Shown: positions 17,466-25,487, counted from the first letter of the stretch. The stretch is DNA of 47,481 nucleotides from Sphingopyxis panaciterrulae (GCF_014199295.1 NZ_JACIJH010000021.1:1-47481); one strand, 5' to 3'. The notes: generated from the letters alone by a model not told the origin. Numbers and translations: made by a program.

Positions 17466-18116
17466 CTAGGCCGGGGCCGGTTCGCGCACCTCCGCCGGCA
17501 ATTTTTCCCACGCGCGGATCAGTTCGCCAACCGAAGCGGCCTGCATTTTACGCATCACATTGCTGCGGTGCAGCTTCACAGTGATCTCGGTTATACCTAG
17601 GTCGTAAGCGATCTGCTTGTTCAGCCGCCCCAGTGCGACTTCGCGCATGACCTGACTTTCCCGCGGCGTCAGCGTCGCATAGCGTTCGACCTGTTCATGG
17701 ACGATTTGCGCATTGGCACGCTCGGCAATGTCGCGTTCGATCCCCGCGGTTACGGCATCGAGCAAGGTCTGATCGCGGACCGGCTTGGTCAGAAAATCGA
17801 CCGCGCCGGCTTTCATCGCCTGCACCGACATGGGGATGTCGCCGTGCCCGGTCAGGAAGACGATGGGTTTGGAAATACCCGCAGAGGCCAGATGCTGCTG
17901 GAGGTCGAGCCCGCTCGCGCCCGGCATTCGTACGTCGAGGACGAGACAGCCCGCGCGATCGAGAAGCGGCGATTCGATGAGGTCGCGGGTCGAGGCGCAG
18001 CATTCGGCCTCTATCCCTACCGATAACATCAGCTCGCTGATTGCGGTGCGAACGTCCTCATCGTCGTCGACGACCAGCACGAGCGGCGGCTGTTCCTCGC
18101 ATGCCGGTCGGATCAT
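17466..18116 (-). CDS. FixJ-family response regulator
   Basis: A 216-residue regulator. The receiver domain (about 10-125) has the acidic cluster VDDDED, phosphoacceptor Asp 61 in LDVRMPGASG, and lysine in FLTKPV. The C-terminal LuxR-type HTH (about 145-205) reads LTPRESQVMREVALGRLNKQIAYDLGITEITVKLHRSNV in outline, with the TVKLHRS recognition helix typical of FixJ/NodW-like proteins. It overlaps the Rrf2 gene stop as ATGA, so expression is linked to that regulator. Target promoters are not known; its own operon and the adjacent outer-membrane gene are possibilities. Confidence 0.9.
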   Translation of the reverse strand: MIRPACEEQPPLVLVVDDDEDVRTAISELMLSVGIEAECCASTRDLIESPLLDRAGCLVLDVRMPGASGLDLQQHLASAGISKPIVFLTGHGDIPMSVQAMKAGAVDFLTKPVRDQTLLDAVTAGIERDIAERANAQIVHEQVERYATLTPRESQVMREVALGRLNKQIAYDLGITEITVKLHRSNVMRKMQAASVGELIRAWEKLPAEVREPAPA

Positions 18117-18652
18117 CTTTGCCTATCCTCTGCTTGCGACGGGCGCGACCGCCGTCTTGCGAGTCGCGCGTCGAACCAGGCTTTGGTGTCGCCGCCGAAC
18201 TCGGCGGGGGCCTTGCGCTCGAGCCGGCCGCCAATGTCGGCCAGCGTCTCGCTCGCCAGCGTGTCGCGCATTGCCTTTTCGGCCTTGAGCATGACCGCAT
18301 GGATCGAGCACACGCCGCGCGTCGCCCACTCGGGCGCGCCGTCCTCGAACAGAGCGCAACGCCCGCGTATGTCTTGACAGTCGAACAAGGGTTTGCGCCC
18401 CTCGATCGCATCGACCAGTTCGAGCACGCTGATCGCATGGGCCGGCCGCGCGAGCCGATACCCGCCGCGCACGCCTTCCGCTGCCGTCACGATCCCCGCC
18501 TTTTCCAGCTTGGCAAAAATCTTGGCCGCGAAGCTCGACGAAATTCCCTGGAAGAGAGCCAGATCGCGGGCGCTGCGCGGCGCATCGCCCGCATCGATCA
18601 GGCCCAGCAGGCAATGCAGCCCATATTCCACGCTTACGGTCATGTGCGCCAT
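18113..18652 (-). CDS. Rrf2-family transcriptional regulator with three conserved cysteines
   Basis: A 179-residue DNA-binding protein. Winged HTH at about 5-75 (MTVSVEYGLHCLLGL, then SFAAKIFAKLEKAGIV and the wing EGVRGGYRLARP). Cysteines at 92, 99 and 115 (DCQDIRGRC, then GVC) sit where IscR, NsrR and RirA-type members bind an Fe-S cluster, though the spacing between the second and third is longer than in IscR. Sensing of iron, NO or redox state is therefore an inference. The start at 18652 or 18643 is uncertain: the promoter lies so close that the first would give a leaderless transcript. It is the first gene of the operon with the FixJ regulator, receiver and two kinases. Confidence 0.85.
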   Translation of the reverse strand: MAHMTVSVEYGLHCLLGLIDAGDAPRSARDLALFQGISSSFAAKIFAKLEKAGIVTAAEGVRGGYRLARPAHAISVLELVDAIEGRKPLFDCQDIRGRCALFEDGAPEWATRGVCSIHAVMLKAEKAMRDTLASETLADIGGRLERKAPAEFGGDTKAWFDARLARRRSRPSQAEDRQR

Positions 18653-18659
18653 AACGCAG

Positions 18660-18705
18660 AGTATATTTGTCCGCGTTTGGCAAGGCAAGACATTCCTGCC
18701 TTGCC
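18660..18705 (-). promoter_or_regulatory. promoter and inverted-repeat operator of the Rrf2 operon
   Basis: On the minus strand a TTGCCT -35 box (18683-18688) and a TATACT -10 box (18660-18665) are separated by exactly 17 bases. An inverted repeat (ggcaaggca at 18679-18687, tgccttgcc at 18697-18705) overlaps the -35 box and could be an operator. Further TTGCC units run in tandem up to 18716. The predicted start of transcription falls at or within a base or two of the ATG at 18652. Confidence 0.6.
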
Positions 18706-18750
18706 TTGCCTTGCCTGCCACATTCAGTTTTCGGATAGGATGAGCGATCC

Positions 18751-19362
18751 TCAAAAATTCCAGGCGACGCCCGCCAGGACTTGATGCCGATCCCATTTGG
18801 TGCCGCCGCTGCCAAGGTCGCTGTAGCGATATTCGACGCGCGCCGAGATATGGTCGGTGACAGCCCGTTCGATGCCGCCGCCAACCGACCAACCGTCGAG
18901 ATTGTCCTTGCCGCGGCGCGGACCTTCGAGATCGAGGATCTGCACCCTGGTGCGGATATTCTCATAACCGCCGCGCGCATAGACGAGCGTCTTGTCGGTC
19001 ACGAGGTAACCGGCGCGGACGCCCAGGTCGAAACCATATTCGGGATTGATCGCGGCCGATGCGTCCTTTTGCGCACGCGACAGGTCGTCGTCGAACCCGA
19101 AATTGACCGCTCCTTCGGCCGAAAGCACGACCTTGGCGGTTGGCTGGAGATTATAGCCGAAGAAGATGCCGGCGGTCGCCGCATCGCGGCTGTCGTCGAT
19201 CGTGGCGGTGCCAAGGTCGGTCTCGACCGAGCCGAGCCGATTCTGGCTCCAGCCCGCCTGCGCCCCGACATAGGGGCCCTCGAAGGTCTGGGCCGCCGCG
19301 GGCGCCGCCGTGCCGACGGCGATCAACGCGCCGAGCGAGAGGGGGAGAGCAAGATTTTTCAA
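18751..19362 (-). CDS. outer-membrane beta-barrel protein
   Basis: A 203-residue protein with a signal peptide (1-25, ending APAAAQ) and an eight-stranded barrel pattern of the OmpA/Omp25-like family: alternating strands beginning GPYVGAQAGWS and ending in WNF with a terminal phenylalanine, as needed for assembly by the Bam machinery. The reading starts with TTG at 19362, placed 7 bases after an aaggaa site; the nearby ATG at 19367 is out of frame. It is on the same strand as the Rrf2 operon but separated from it by a promoter. The role is probably structural, or in envelope adaptation. Confidence 0.8.
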   Translation of the reverse strand: MKNLALPLSLGALIAVGTAAPAAAQTFEGPYVGAQAGWSQNRLGSVETDLGTATIDDSRDAATAGIFFGYNLQPTAKVVLSAEGAVNFGFDDDLSRAQKDASAAINPEYGFDLGVRAGYLVTDKTLVYARGGYENIRTRVQILDLEGPRRGKDNLDGWSVGGGIERAVTDHISARVEYRYSDLGSGGTKWDRHQVLAGVAWNF

Positions 19363-19382
19363 CGCATGTTCCTTTCTGTCGT

Positions 19383-19433
19383 TTGAAAATTGGGGCGCGC
19401 GCGGCTGGGGGGGGGCGGGGCCGCGCGCGCCCC
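19383..19433 (-). terminator. long-stem terminator with a G9/C9 loop
   Basis: A perfect 13-base GC stem (19392-19404 with 19421-19433) encloses a 16-base loop that contains nine consecutive G residues on the plus strand (19407-19415). Read on the minus strand it is followed by AATTTTC, so it fits a rho-independent terminator for the NTF2-like gene, 5 bases after its stop codon. Confidence 0.75.
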
Positions 19434-19437
19434 GCAG

Positions 19438-19860
19438 TCAGGCGCCCTTCCGGGGAGGGAGGAAGGCGCCATCGATGCCGCCCGGCCAGGGCGTCACCGT
19501 TTCACCGGCGACCATCCAGGTGCCGGAATCCTTGCGCATCCGAAGCTCGTACATCGCGGGCGGAGCGTCGGAGCTCATGCGGCGATAGAGGATCGCCGTC
19601 GCATGATCGCCCTGCTGCTCGACGTGAAGCACCCGATGTTCGGTCGAAAGCGTCGCTTCGCCCGCGTCGCGACGCGACCGGAATTCAGCGATCGAATCGT
19701 CGCGAAGAATTCGGGTCACCTCGCCGTCGCTGCCGAGGACCAGGAAAATCTGGTCGGGCGTGTAGAGCCTTTCCATGCCTTCGATGTCATAAGCGCTGCC
19801 GACATGGACGACGTCGTGGATCAAGGCGGCGATGGCGGGCTCGACGGGCGGTTGGGTCAT
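19438..19860 (-). CDS. NTF2-like (SnoaL/DUF4440-type) protein
   Basis: A 140-residue protein with the cone-shaped NTF2 fold pattern: an N-terminal helix pair (AIAALIHDVVHVGSAYDIEGMERLY), a TPDQIFLVLGSDG strand-turn, and a C-terminal sheet with GTWMVAGETVTPWPGG. The family includes small cyclases, isomerases and binding proteins, so an enzyme role cannot be assigned. An aaggaaa ribosome site precedes the ATG. It lies 29 bases behind the SDR gene on the same strand and probably forms an operon with it; the pair may act on a common substrate. Confidence 0.78.
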   Translation of the reverse strand: MTQPPVEPAIAALIHDVVHVGSAYDIEGMERLYTPDQIFLVLGSDGEVTRILRDDSIAEFRSRRDAGEATLSTEHRVLHVEQQGDHATAILYRRMSSDAPPAMYELRMRKDSGTWMVAGETVTPWPGGIDGAFLPPRKGA

Positions 19861-19889
19861 GCTTATTTCCTTCGATGTTTGGGGATGAA

Positions 19890-20639
19890 TCAGAGCAGCG
19901 CCATGCCGCCGTCGACGCGCAGGTTGATACCGGTCACGAAGCTGCTGGCGTCGGACGCGAGGAACAGTGCAGCGCGCGCGAGTTCCTCCGGCCGGCCGAG
20001 CCGCGCGAGCGGGATTGCGCCCGCCATCATTTCGGCAAAAGCGCCACGCTCTTCGGGCGCCACGCCCAGCTTGCCGAGGATCTCGGTTTCGGTTGGCCCG
20101 GGACTGAGCATGTTGACGCGGATGCCGCGGTCCTTGAATTCGAGCGCCCAGCTTCGCGCGAACGCCCCGATCGCCGCCTTGGTCCCGGCATAGACGGCGT
20201 GTCCGTCGAGCACCTTGTCGCTCGCGAGCGAACCGACAAGGATGATCGAGGCTCGCTCCTGCAGGTGCGGCGCGATCGCTTGGACCCCAAAGAAAGTGCC
20301 GCGGGCATTGATTCCGAACTGGGTGTCATATTCGGCTTCGCGCACCTCGCCCGATGGCGTGATCGTGTTGACTCCGGCGTTCGCCATATAGATGTCCGCA
20401 CCGCCGAAACGCTCGCGAATAAGGTCCGCGACCGCGCGGTGGTGCGCCGGGTCGGCGACGTCGCCGCAGATCGCTACCGCAGCAGGGCCGATCGACCGGA
20501 CTGCCTCGTCGAGTGCGGCCTGGCGCCGCCCGGTGATCACCACTTGCGCGCCCTGCTCGGCAAAGAGTTTCGCGCTCGCGAAACCAATGCCGCTGTTGCC
20601 GCCGGTAACTACGGCGACCTTTCCCTTCAAACTGTCCAT
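19890..20639 (-). CDS. classical SDR-family oxidoreductase
   Basis: A 249-residue SDR. The NAD(P) motif is TGGNSGIG (12-19), the NAG motif is ANAGV (about 86-90), the catalytic serine is in VGSLAS and the active-site pair is YAGTK (about 150-154). The arginine pair in TGRRQ after strand two suggests NADP preference. The C-terminus ends in the DGGMALL pattern usual for the family. It is divergent from a LysR-type regulator 98 bases away and followed by the NTF2-like gene, an arrangement in which the LysR protein normally controls the SDR gene. Substrate is not known. Confidence 0.88.
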   Translation of the reverse strand: MDSLKGKVAVVTGGNSGIGFASAKLFAEQGAQVVITGRRQAALDEAVRSIGPAAVAICGDVADPAHHRAVADLIRERFGGADIYMANAGVNTITPSGEVREAEYDTQFGINARGTFFGVQAIAPHLQERASIILVGSLASDKVLDGHAVYAGTKAAIGAFARSWALEFKDRGIRVNMLSPGPTETEILGKLGVAPEERGAFAEMMAGAIPLARLGRPEELARAALFLASDASSFVTGINLRVDGGMALL

Positions 20640-20737
20640 AATTCACCTCTGTGGTTGAAGACGGCGATGGATTTGGCTTTTCTAGTTCGGAAAATTAGAC
20701 TGGAGACAGGCACATCATTTTTGCTAAAAACTATCGA

Positions 20738-21631
20738 ATGACCGCTGGCCTCGAACCGACGACCGGACTTCATGCCTTCGTGCGCGCCGTCGAGACGGGT
20801 TCGTTCAGCGCCGCGGCGCGTCTTGCCGGGACCACCCCCTCCGCGGTTTCTAAGAGCGTCGAACGGCTCGAACGACGCCTCGGCGTCAAACTTTTCCTCC
20901 GGTCCACCCGTTCGCTGACGCTGACTGTCGACGGGACCGCCTATTACGAGCGCATCGCCCCGCTGCTGCGTGCCCTCGACGAAGCCGGCGACGCCTTGAA
21001 GGGGGCTGAACGCGCGCAGGGGGTGCTGCGCGCCAGCATTCCCGGCGTGCTCGGTCCCGCGTTGATGGAAGCGCTCACCCGGGAATTCGTCCCGCGCTAT
21101 CCCGAGATCAAGCTTGAGATCAGTATCACCGATCGCCATGTCGACCTGATCCGCGAAGGCTATGACGTGGCGTTGCGTGTCGGCGAAATGGGGAATGTCG
21201 ACTGGATGGTGCGACGTCTTGCGACCCTGCCGCTCATCCTCGTCGCGGCGCCTCAATGGCTCGAACGCGTTGCCCATCCCGCGACGCGCGAAGCGCTCGC
21301 GCAATTGCCGCATATCCGGTATCGGCTTGGGTCGCAGGCCTATCCCATTCGCTTCGCCGACGGGACCGATCTGCTGCCCGAAGGGGCACTCGACACCGAT
21401 TCGGGTCAGGCGATGCGGATTGCGGCGCTCGGCGGGGTCGGCATTGCGCAGCTGCTTCGGCTGGCGGTGGCGGACGATCTTGCCGCGGGACGCCTCGCCG
21501 AGATATTCCCGCACGATCCGCTCGCCTCGGTTCCCGTCCAGGCGCTGCACGCTTTCGGCCGCCTTGCACCGCTGCGCGTCCGATTGTTCACCGATTTTCT
21601 TGCAGACAGGCTTGCTGCGCATTCGGCCTGA
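20738..21631 (+). CDS. LysR-type transcriptional regulator
   Basis: A 297-residue LysR regulator. HTH at about 10-65 (HAFVRAVETGSFSAAARLAGTTPSAVSKSVERLERRLG) and a periplasmic-binding-like effector domain at about 95-290. The LDTDSGQAMRIAALGGVGIAQ segment is typical of the PcaQ/YafC-like group that controls neighbouring oxidoreductases. It is divergent from the SDR/NTF2-like pair, and the 98-base gap (20640-20737) should contain its binding site; the gap is A+T-rich near 20680-20735, where both promoters probably lie. The ligand is unknown. Confidence 0.88.
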   Translation: MTAGLEPTTGLHAFVRAVETGSFSAAARLAGTTPSAVSKSVERLERRLGVKLFLRSTRSLTLTVDGTAYYERIAPLLRALDEAGDALKGAERAQGVLRASIPGVLGPALMEALTREFVPRYPEIKLEISITDRHVDLIREGYDVALRVGEMGNVDWMVRRLATLPLILVAAPQWLERVAHPATREALAQLPHIRYRLGSQAYPIRFADGTDLLPEGALDTDSGQAMRIAALGGVGIAQLLRLAVADDLAAGRLAEIFPHDPLASVPVQALHAFGRLAPLRVRLFTDFLADRLAAHSA

Positions 21632-21717
21632 CGGACCATAAGCGTGCAGCGAGACGGGCTCGCACGGATGCCGCATTTCGAATTCCCTGGACTGGAGGGG
21701 GCGGTGTTCTGCCGGTT

Positions 21718-21752
21718 GGGGGCATACCGGCGCGATCGGTCGGTACGCCCCC
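21718..21752. terminator. stem-loop between convergent genes
   Basis: A 12-base stem with one mismatch (21718-21729 with 21741-21752) and an 11-base loop between the convergent LysR and MBL-fold genes. It lacks a clear T run, so termination activity is probable rather than certain. Confidence 0.5.
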
Positions 21753-21773
21753 AGGGGAGCCTTCGGCTGGAGA

Positions 21774-22688
21774 TCAGAAATCCCAGAAGGCAGCGACCCA
21801 GCGGAAGGCGTCGCCATCGGCGGCGACGCGGCCCACCGAAGGGAAGGGCAAATGCGTCGCGACGAGATACTCACCGCTCGCGGCCGCTTGCTGCAACAGG
21901 CGAACGCGCACGCGCACCGATTCTTCGGGATCATGCTCGAAGCCGTTATGCCAGTCGGGATGGTCGAAACCGACGGGGAAGAGCGCGTCGCCCGCGAAGG
22001 TCAGGCGCTCGCCACCCGATGCGACATGGACGACGCAGTGCCCCGGCGTGTGCCCGCCGGTCAGCTTTGCGACCACGCCCGGCGCCACTTCGCACTCCTC
22101 GTCGAAGGCCATGATCTTGTCGGCATAGGCATCGATGAACTGCGTAGCGGTCTTGCGCAGAACCTCGGGAACGGGGTTAGGCATCGCCGTCTGGTCGAAG
22201 TCGGGGGTCTGCCAGAAGGCGATTTCGGTGGCCGTGACATGGATGCGCACGTCCGGATTCAGACGTCGATTCACGTCCTCGACGAGCAGCCCCCCGACAT
22301 GATCCATGTGCATATGCGTGATGATGATGTCGGTGACTGATGCCAAGTCGATCCCCGCGGCCTGCAGCCGCTTGGGAAACTGGCCGGCGCGTGGGAAACC
22401 GGGGAACTGGCCGCCGAGGCCCGCATCGACCAAGATGGTCTTGTCGCCGCTGCGCAGCACGAGGACATTGAGAGCCCAGTCGAACATGTCGGGTCCGACG
22501 AACATATCCTTGAACCATTCGGCGCGGACCGCGGGGTCCACATTGGTGGCCATCGTTTCGGTGGGCAGCGGCAGCACGCCGTCGCTGACAACAAGCACAT
22601 CGATGTCGCCGATCCGCAGCGCATAGCGCGACGGAACCAGCTCTTCGAAGCCCGAGGTGTCGGGCGTTGCAATAGTGTCGGGTTTCAT
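21774..22688 (-). CDS. metallo-beta-lactamase-fold hydrolase
   Basis: A 304-residue MBL-fold enzyme. The metal site has THMHMDHVGG (HxHxDH at about 125-130), a later GGHTPGH histidine (about 217-223), an FAGDALFP aspartate (about 238-245), and a final ATHLPFPS histidine. The layout matches the group containing methyl-parathion hydrolase and AHL lactonase-like proteins, so a lactonase or esterase role is possible but not provable. No signal peptide is seen. The start at 22688 is chosen for its aggagga ribosome site; the longer frame from 22715 lacks one. It is convergent with the LysR gene and stands alone on its strand. Confidence 0.83.
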   Translation of the reverse strand: MKPDTIATPDTSGFEELVPSRYALRIGDIDVLVVSDGVLPLPTETMATNVDPAVRAEWFKDMFVGPDMFDWALNVLVLRSGDKTILVDAGLGGQFPGFPRAGQFPKRLQAAGIDLASVTDIIITHMHMDHVGGLLVEDVNRRLNPDVRIHVTATEIAFWQTPDFDQTAMPNPVPEVLRKTATQFIDAYADKIMAFDEECEVAPGVVAKLTGGHTPGHCVVHVASGGERLTFAGDALFPVGFDHPDWHNGFEHDPEESVRVRVRLLQQAAASGEYLVATHLPFPSVGRVAADGDAFRWVAAFWDF

Positions 22689-23058
22689 GTCTCGATCCTC
22701 CTGAAAGCCGTGCAATCACGACGTTCAGCAAGCTAGGTGGCGGTCGGCTCCTGGTCGATTGGATCGAGGCATTGGTTGGGGCATACCTTCGGACAGGGAC
22801 GATTGCCGGCATCGATAGCCGCAAAGCTGCTTTCGCTTGCTTTGCGGCGCTGACAAGGACCACGCCCTCTGGAAGCGAACGCTTTGGCCTGTTGCTAAAC
22901 GTCCGCTATCCTCGTTTGCACGCTAAAAGCAGTCAGTCCGAATCGTTGAGAGTTTCAGACGCCGCCAGGCGTCGGAAAGTCTTCGGTGCCCGAACCGCGG
23001 TGGTCATGGGCTGAGCTATGGGGAAAGCTGTTTTGCGCAGGTCATGGTGCTGGACGTT
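22689..23058. other. intergenic region before the IS91-type element
   Basis: About 370 bases without a convincing gene. It holds the promoter of the MBL-fold gene and a perfect small hairpin (gacgcc at 22958-22963, ggcgtc at 22968-22973). The motif aaacgtccgct occurs here (22897-22907) and again at 29747-29757. Nothing else is recognised. Confidence 0.4.
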
Positions 23059-23172
23059 GCTGCCCAAAATCGGACGTATCTGAGATCGGACCGTCTGAAT
23101 TTAGATCGCAAAAGCGGACGTGCAAAAGCGGACGGGCCGATTTTGACAGTGCGGCGTCTGCTTTTGGGCAGC
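23059..23172. repeat. inverted and direct repeats, candidate ori-type end of the IS91 element
   Basis: An 18-base inverted repeat with two mismatches (23059-23076 with 23155-23172) encloses two tandem copies of a 13-base unit gcaaaagcggacg (23108-23120 and 23122-23134), which partly matches the arms. It lies 70 bases past the transposase stop codon. Such structure is expected at a rolling-circle origin, but only this copy is in the window, so the boundary is inferred. Confidence 0.4.
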
Positions 23173-23242
23173 GTCGGCGCGAGCGGGTTCGCTTCCAGGC
23201 GCGGGTGTGCGCTGGATCGTGTCGGTGCCAGGTCGTGCCGGG

Positions 23243-24433
23243 TCACGGCGCAGGTGTCCCGGATGAGACCGCCGGCTGGGGCGGCGCGCGAGGCTGATTG
23301 CGGCGCTCGAAGACCTCGATGATGATCATCGTGCCGCCGCAGCACGGACAGGTCGGCCGGGGCTCTGCATCATCGGTCGGTTCGTCGGCCGGTGGCGGCG
23401 CGACGTTGAGCAGGCGGCGCGCGCGTTCGAGATGATCCTTGCGGCGTGCGCTGGCGAGCAGGCCATAGTGACGGATGCGGTGGAACCCGCGCGGCAGGGC
23501 GTGAAGTAGAAAGCGGCGGATGAACTCGTCGGCGGCGAGGGTCATGACCTGCTGCCGTCCGGCACCGGCCTTGCGATAATCCCTGTAGCGGAAGGTGACC
23601 CCGGCCTCGTCGAACCGGAGGAGGCGGCTGTTCGATATGGCGACCCGGTGGGTGTAGCGCGCGAGGTAAGCGAGCACCACCTCGGGCCCGGCGAACGGCG
23701 GCTTGGCATAGACGACCCAGCGCTTCTTGCGGACCGGCGAGAGGTGCCGCAGGAAAGCGCGCCGTTCGGCGAGATGCGTGAGGCTGCCAAAGAAAGCGAG
23801 CTTGCCGTCATCGTGCAGCGCGCGCAGCCGGGTCAGGAACAGGCGTCGGAACAGGGCACCAAGGACGCGGACCGGGAGCAGGAAGGCGGGGCGCGCGGAT
23901 ATCCAGCGCGTTCCATCGCGCGATAGGCCGCCGCCGGGCACGATCATGTGGATATGCGGATGATGGGTGAGCGCCGAGCCCCATGTGTGGAGGACGGCGG
24001 TGATACCGATCCGGGCGCCGAGGTGCTTCGGGTCGGCGGCGATGGTGAGCATCGTATCGGCGGCGGCCTTGAACAGCAGATCATAGACCAGCGCCTTGTT
24101 GTAATAGGCGATCGCGGTAACCTCGGCAGGCAGCGTGAACACGACGTGGAAATAGCCGACCGGGAGGAGATCAGCCTCGCGGGCTTCGAGCCAGCTGCGC
24201 GCGGCGGCGCCCTGGCACCTGGGGCAGTGCCGGTTGCGGCAGCTGTTATAGGCGATCCGCCAGTGCCCGCAGTCGGTACAGGCCTCGACATGACCGCCGA
24301 GCGCGGCGGTGCGGCAATGCTCGATCGCCGACATGATCTTGAGCTGATGCAGGCTGAGGTGCCCGGCATGGGCCATGCGATAGGCAGGCCCCGCGGCACG
24401 GAAGATGTCGGCGACCTCGAGAGAGGCGCGCAT
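23243..24433 (-). CDS. IS91-family HUH transposase
   Basis: A 396-residue transposase. The N-terminal zinc-binding domain has CTDCGHW (52-58) and CRNRHCPRCQ (65-74). The HUH metal motif is HPHIH at 158-162 in a TWGSALTHHPHIHMIVPGGG-like context. The catalytic tyrosine region is YLARYTHRVA, with Tyr 256 and Tyr 260 four residues apart as in two-tyrosine IS91 enzymes. It cuts single-stranded DNA and drives rolling-circle transposition. The C-terminus carries a CPCCGG zinc knuckle (about 360-365). It is complete, follows the recombinase gene by 4 bases, and is therefore probably co-transcribed with it. Confidence 0.92.
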   Translation of the reverse strand: MRASLEVADIFRAAGPAYRMAHAGHLSLHQLKIMSAIEHCRTAALGGHVEACTDCGHWRIAYNSCRNRHCPRCQGAAARSWLEAREADLLPVGYFHVVFTLPAEVTAIAYYNKALVYDLLFKAAADTMLTIAADPKHLGARIGITAVLHTWGSALTHHPHIHMIVPGGGLSRDGTRWISARPAFLLPVRVLGALFRRLFLTRLRALHDDGKLAFFGSLTHLAERRAFLRHLSPVRKKRWVVYAKPPFAGPEVVLAYLARYTHRVAISNSRLLRFDEAGVTFRYRDYRKAGAGRQQVMTLAADEFIRRFLLHALPRGFHRIRHYGLLASARRKDHLERARRLLNVAPPPADEPTDDAEPRPTCPCCGGTMIIIEVFERRNQPRAPPQPAVSSGTPAP

Positions 24434-24437
24434 CGCT

Positions 24438-25346
24438 TCAGCCGTCAGACGCCTCTTCGTCCGGCGCGACCAGCGCGAGCCGGTCGAGCGGGCTGGTCAC
24501 CGCGCGCATCGTCTTCGTTGTGACCTTCGTGTAAAAGGCGGTGGTGTTGAGTGCGGAATGACCGAGCAACACCTGGATGACGCGGATATCGACGCCATCC
24601 TCGAGCAAGTGCGTGGCGAAGCTGTGGCGCAGGGTGTGCGGTCCGACACGCTTGTCGATATCCGCGGCCTCGGCTGCCTCGACGACGATCCGATAGAGCT
24701 GGCGCGTGCTGATCGGCGCCGAAGCGCTCTGGCCCGGGAAGAGCCAGCCATCGGGAACGAGGATGCCTTGTTGCCGTCCGGCACGCCACCAGTCGCGCAG
24801 CAACAGGAGCAGGCCTTCGGGCAGCATCGCGTTGCGGTAGCGGCCGCCTTTACCGCGCTCGATCCGCAACAGCATGCGCTTGCTGTCGATATCGGTCACC
24901 TTCAGCGCAGACACCTCGGCGACACGCAGTCCGGCACCATAGGCGACCGACAGCGCCGCCTGGTGCTTGAGGCAGCGGGTCGCATCGAGCAGCCGCTTCA
25001 CCTCGGCCATGGTCAGTACGACGGGGATCTTGCGAACCTGCCTGGTGCGGACCAGCTTGCGCGCGAGGTCGGGGCGGTCGAGCGTATGCGTGAACAAGAA
25101 CCGCAGCGCCGAGACGATGCTGTTCATCGTCGGCGCCGGTACGCCCGCCTCGTGCTGCTCGAACTGGAACTGCCGGATATCCTCGGCGGTCGCGGTATGG
25201 GGCGAGCGCCCCAGCCAGGTCGCGAACCGCCCGACGTCGCGCAGATAGTTACGCTGCGTCTCGCGCGAAAACCGGCGCATGGCCATGTCGTCGATCAGCC
25301 GCTGGCGCAGTGGGCTGATCGGGCCAATCTGGATAAGCTCATTCAT
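24438..25346 (-). CDS. tyrosine recombinase/integrase of the IS91-type element
   Basis: A 302-residue XerC/D-like recombinase. It has an N-terminal SAM-like DNA-binding domain (about 15-90) and a catalytic domain with Arg 141 (AGLRVAE), lysine in the RGKGGR turn, His 237 and Arg 240 (HTLRHSFATH), His 263 (GHSALNTT) and nucleophile Tyr 272 (FYTKV). All six expected residues are present, so it should be active. Recombinases of this kind often travel with IS91-type transposases in proteobacteria, where they may resolve or assist transposition; the exact role is unsettled. It is the first gene of the element, about 40 bases inside the 25384-25479 end. Confidence 0.9.
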   Translation of the reverse strand: MNELIQIGPISPLRQRLIDDMAMRRFSRETQRNYLRDVGRFATWLGRSPHTATAEDIRQFQFEQHEAGVPAPTMNSIVSALRFLFTHTLDRPDLARKLVRTRQVRKIPVVLTMAEVKRLLDATRCLKHQAALSVAYGAGLRVAEVSALKVTDIDSKRMLLRIERGKGGRYRNAMLPEGLLLLLRDWWRAGRQQGILVPDGWLFPGQSASAPISTRQLYRIVVEAAEAADIDKRVGPHTLRHSFATHLLEDGVDIRVIQVLLGHSALNTTAFYTKVTTKTMRAVTSPLDRLALVAPDEEASDG

Positions 25347-25383
25347 CGTTCGACTCCTCAGTTGAAGGAGTCGAAAAGCTCTG

Positions 25384-25479
25384 CCTATGGCAGACGACGT
25401 TCAATCAGCCGCGGCGCTCGCTGGGCCGCTTTCCATCGCTGCTAAAGCCAATCCGCGATAGCGGTTCGTGCACCGGCCC
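25384..25479 (+). repeat. gene-upstream (ter-like) end of the internal IS91-type element
   Basis: This 96-base stretch aligns end to end with bases 1-95 and, inverted, with 47387-47481, with about 17 differences by eye including one inserted base. The shared blocks include acgttcaatcag, gcggcgctcg, gggccgcttt, ccaatccgcg and agcggttcgtgca. Similarity ends at ccggccc, 8 bases before the stop codon of the neighbouring LysR gene. Confidence 0.75.
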
Positions 25480-25487
25480 ACTGCGCA

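Larger units (their letters stand above)
23059..25479 (-). mobile_element. IS91-type element with tyrosine recombinase
   Basis: The element contains a tyrosine recombinase gene followed 4 bases later by an HUH transposase gene, both on the minus strand. Its gene-upstream end is the 25384-25479 repeat, which ends 8 bases before the stop codon of a LysR gene. The other end is not certain; it is placed at the 23059-23172 repeat block as the best visible candidate. IS91-type elements move by rolling-circle replication from an ori end (downstream of the transposase) to a ter end (upstream) and create no target duplication, and none is seen. Confidence 0.75.

Noticed and set aside
18695..18718. TTGCC tandem array as a CRISPR or origin iteron array
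   Set aside because: Units are only 5 bases and lie at one promoter; a microsatellite or operator is simpler.
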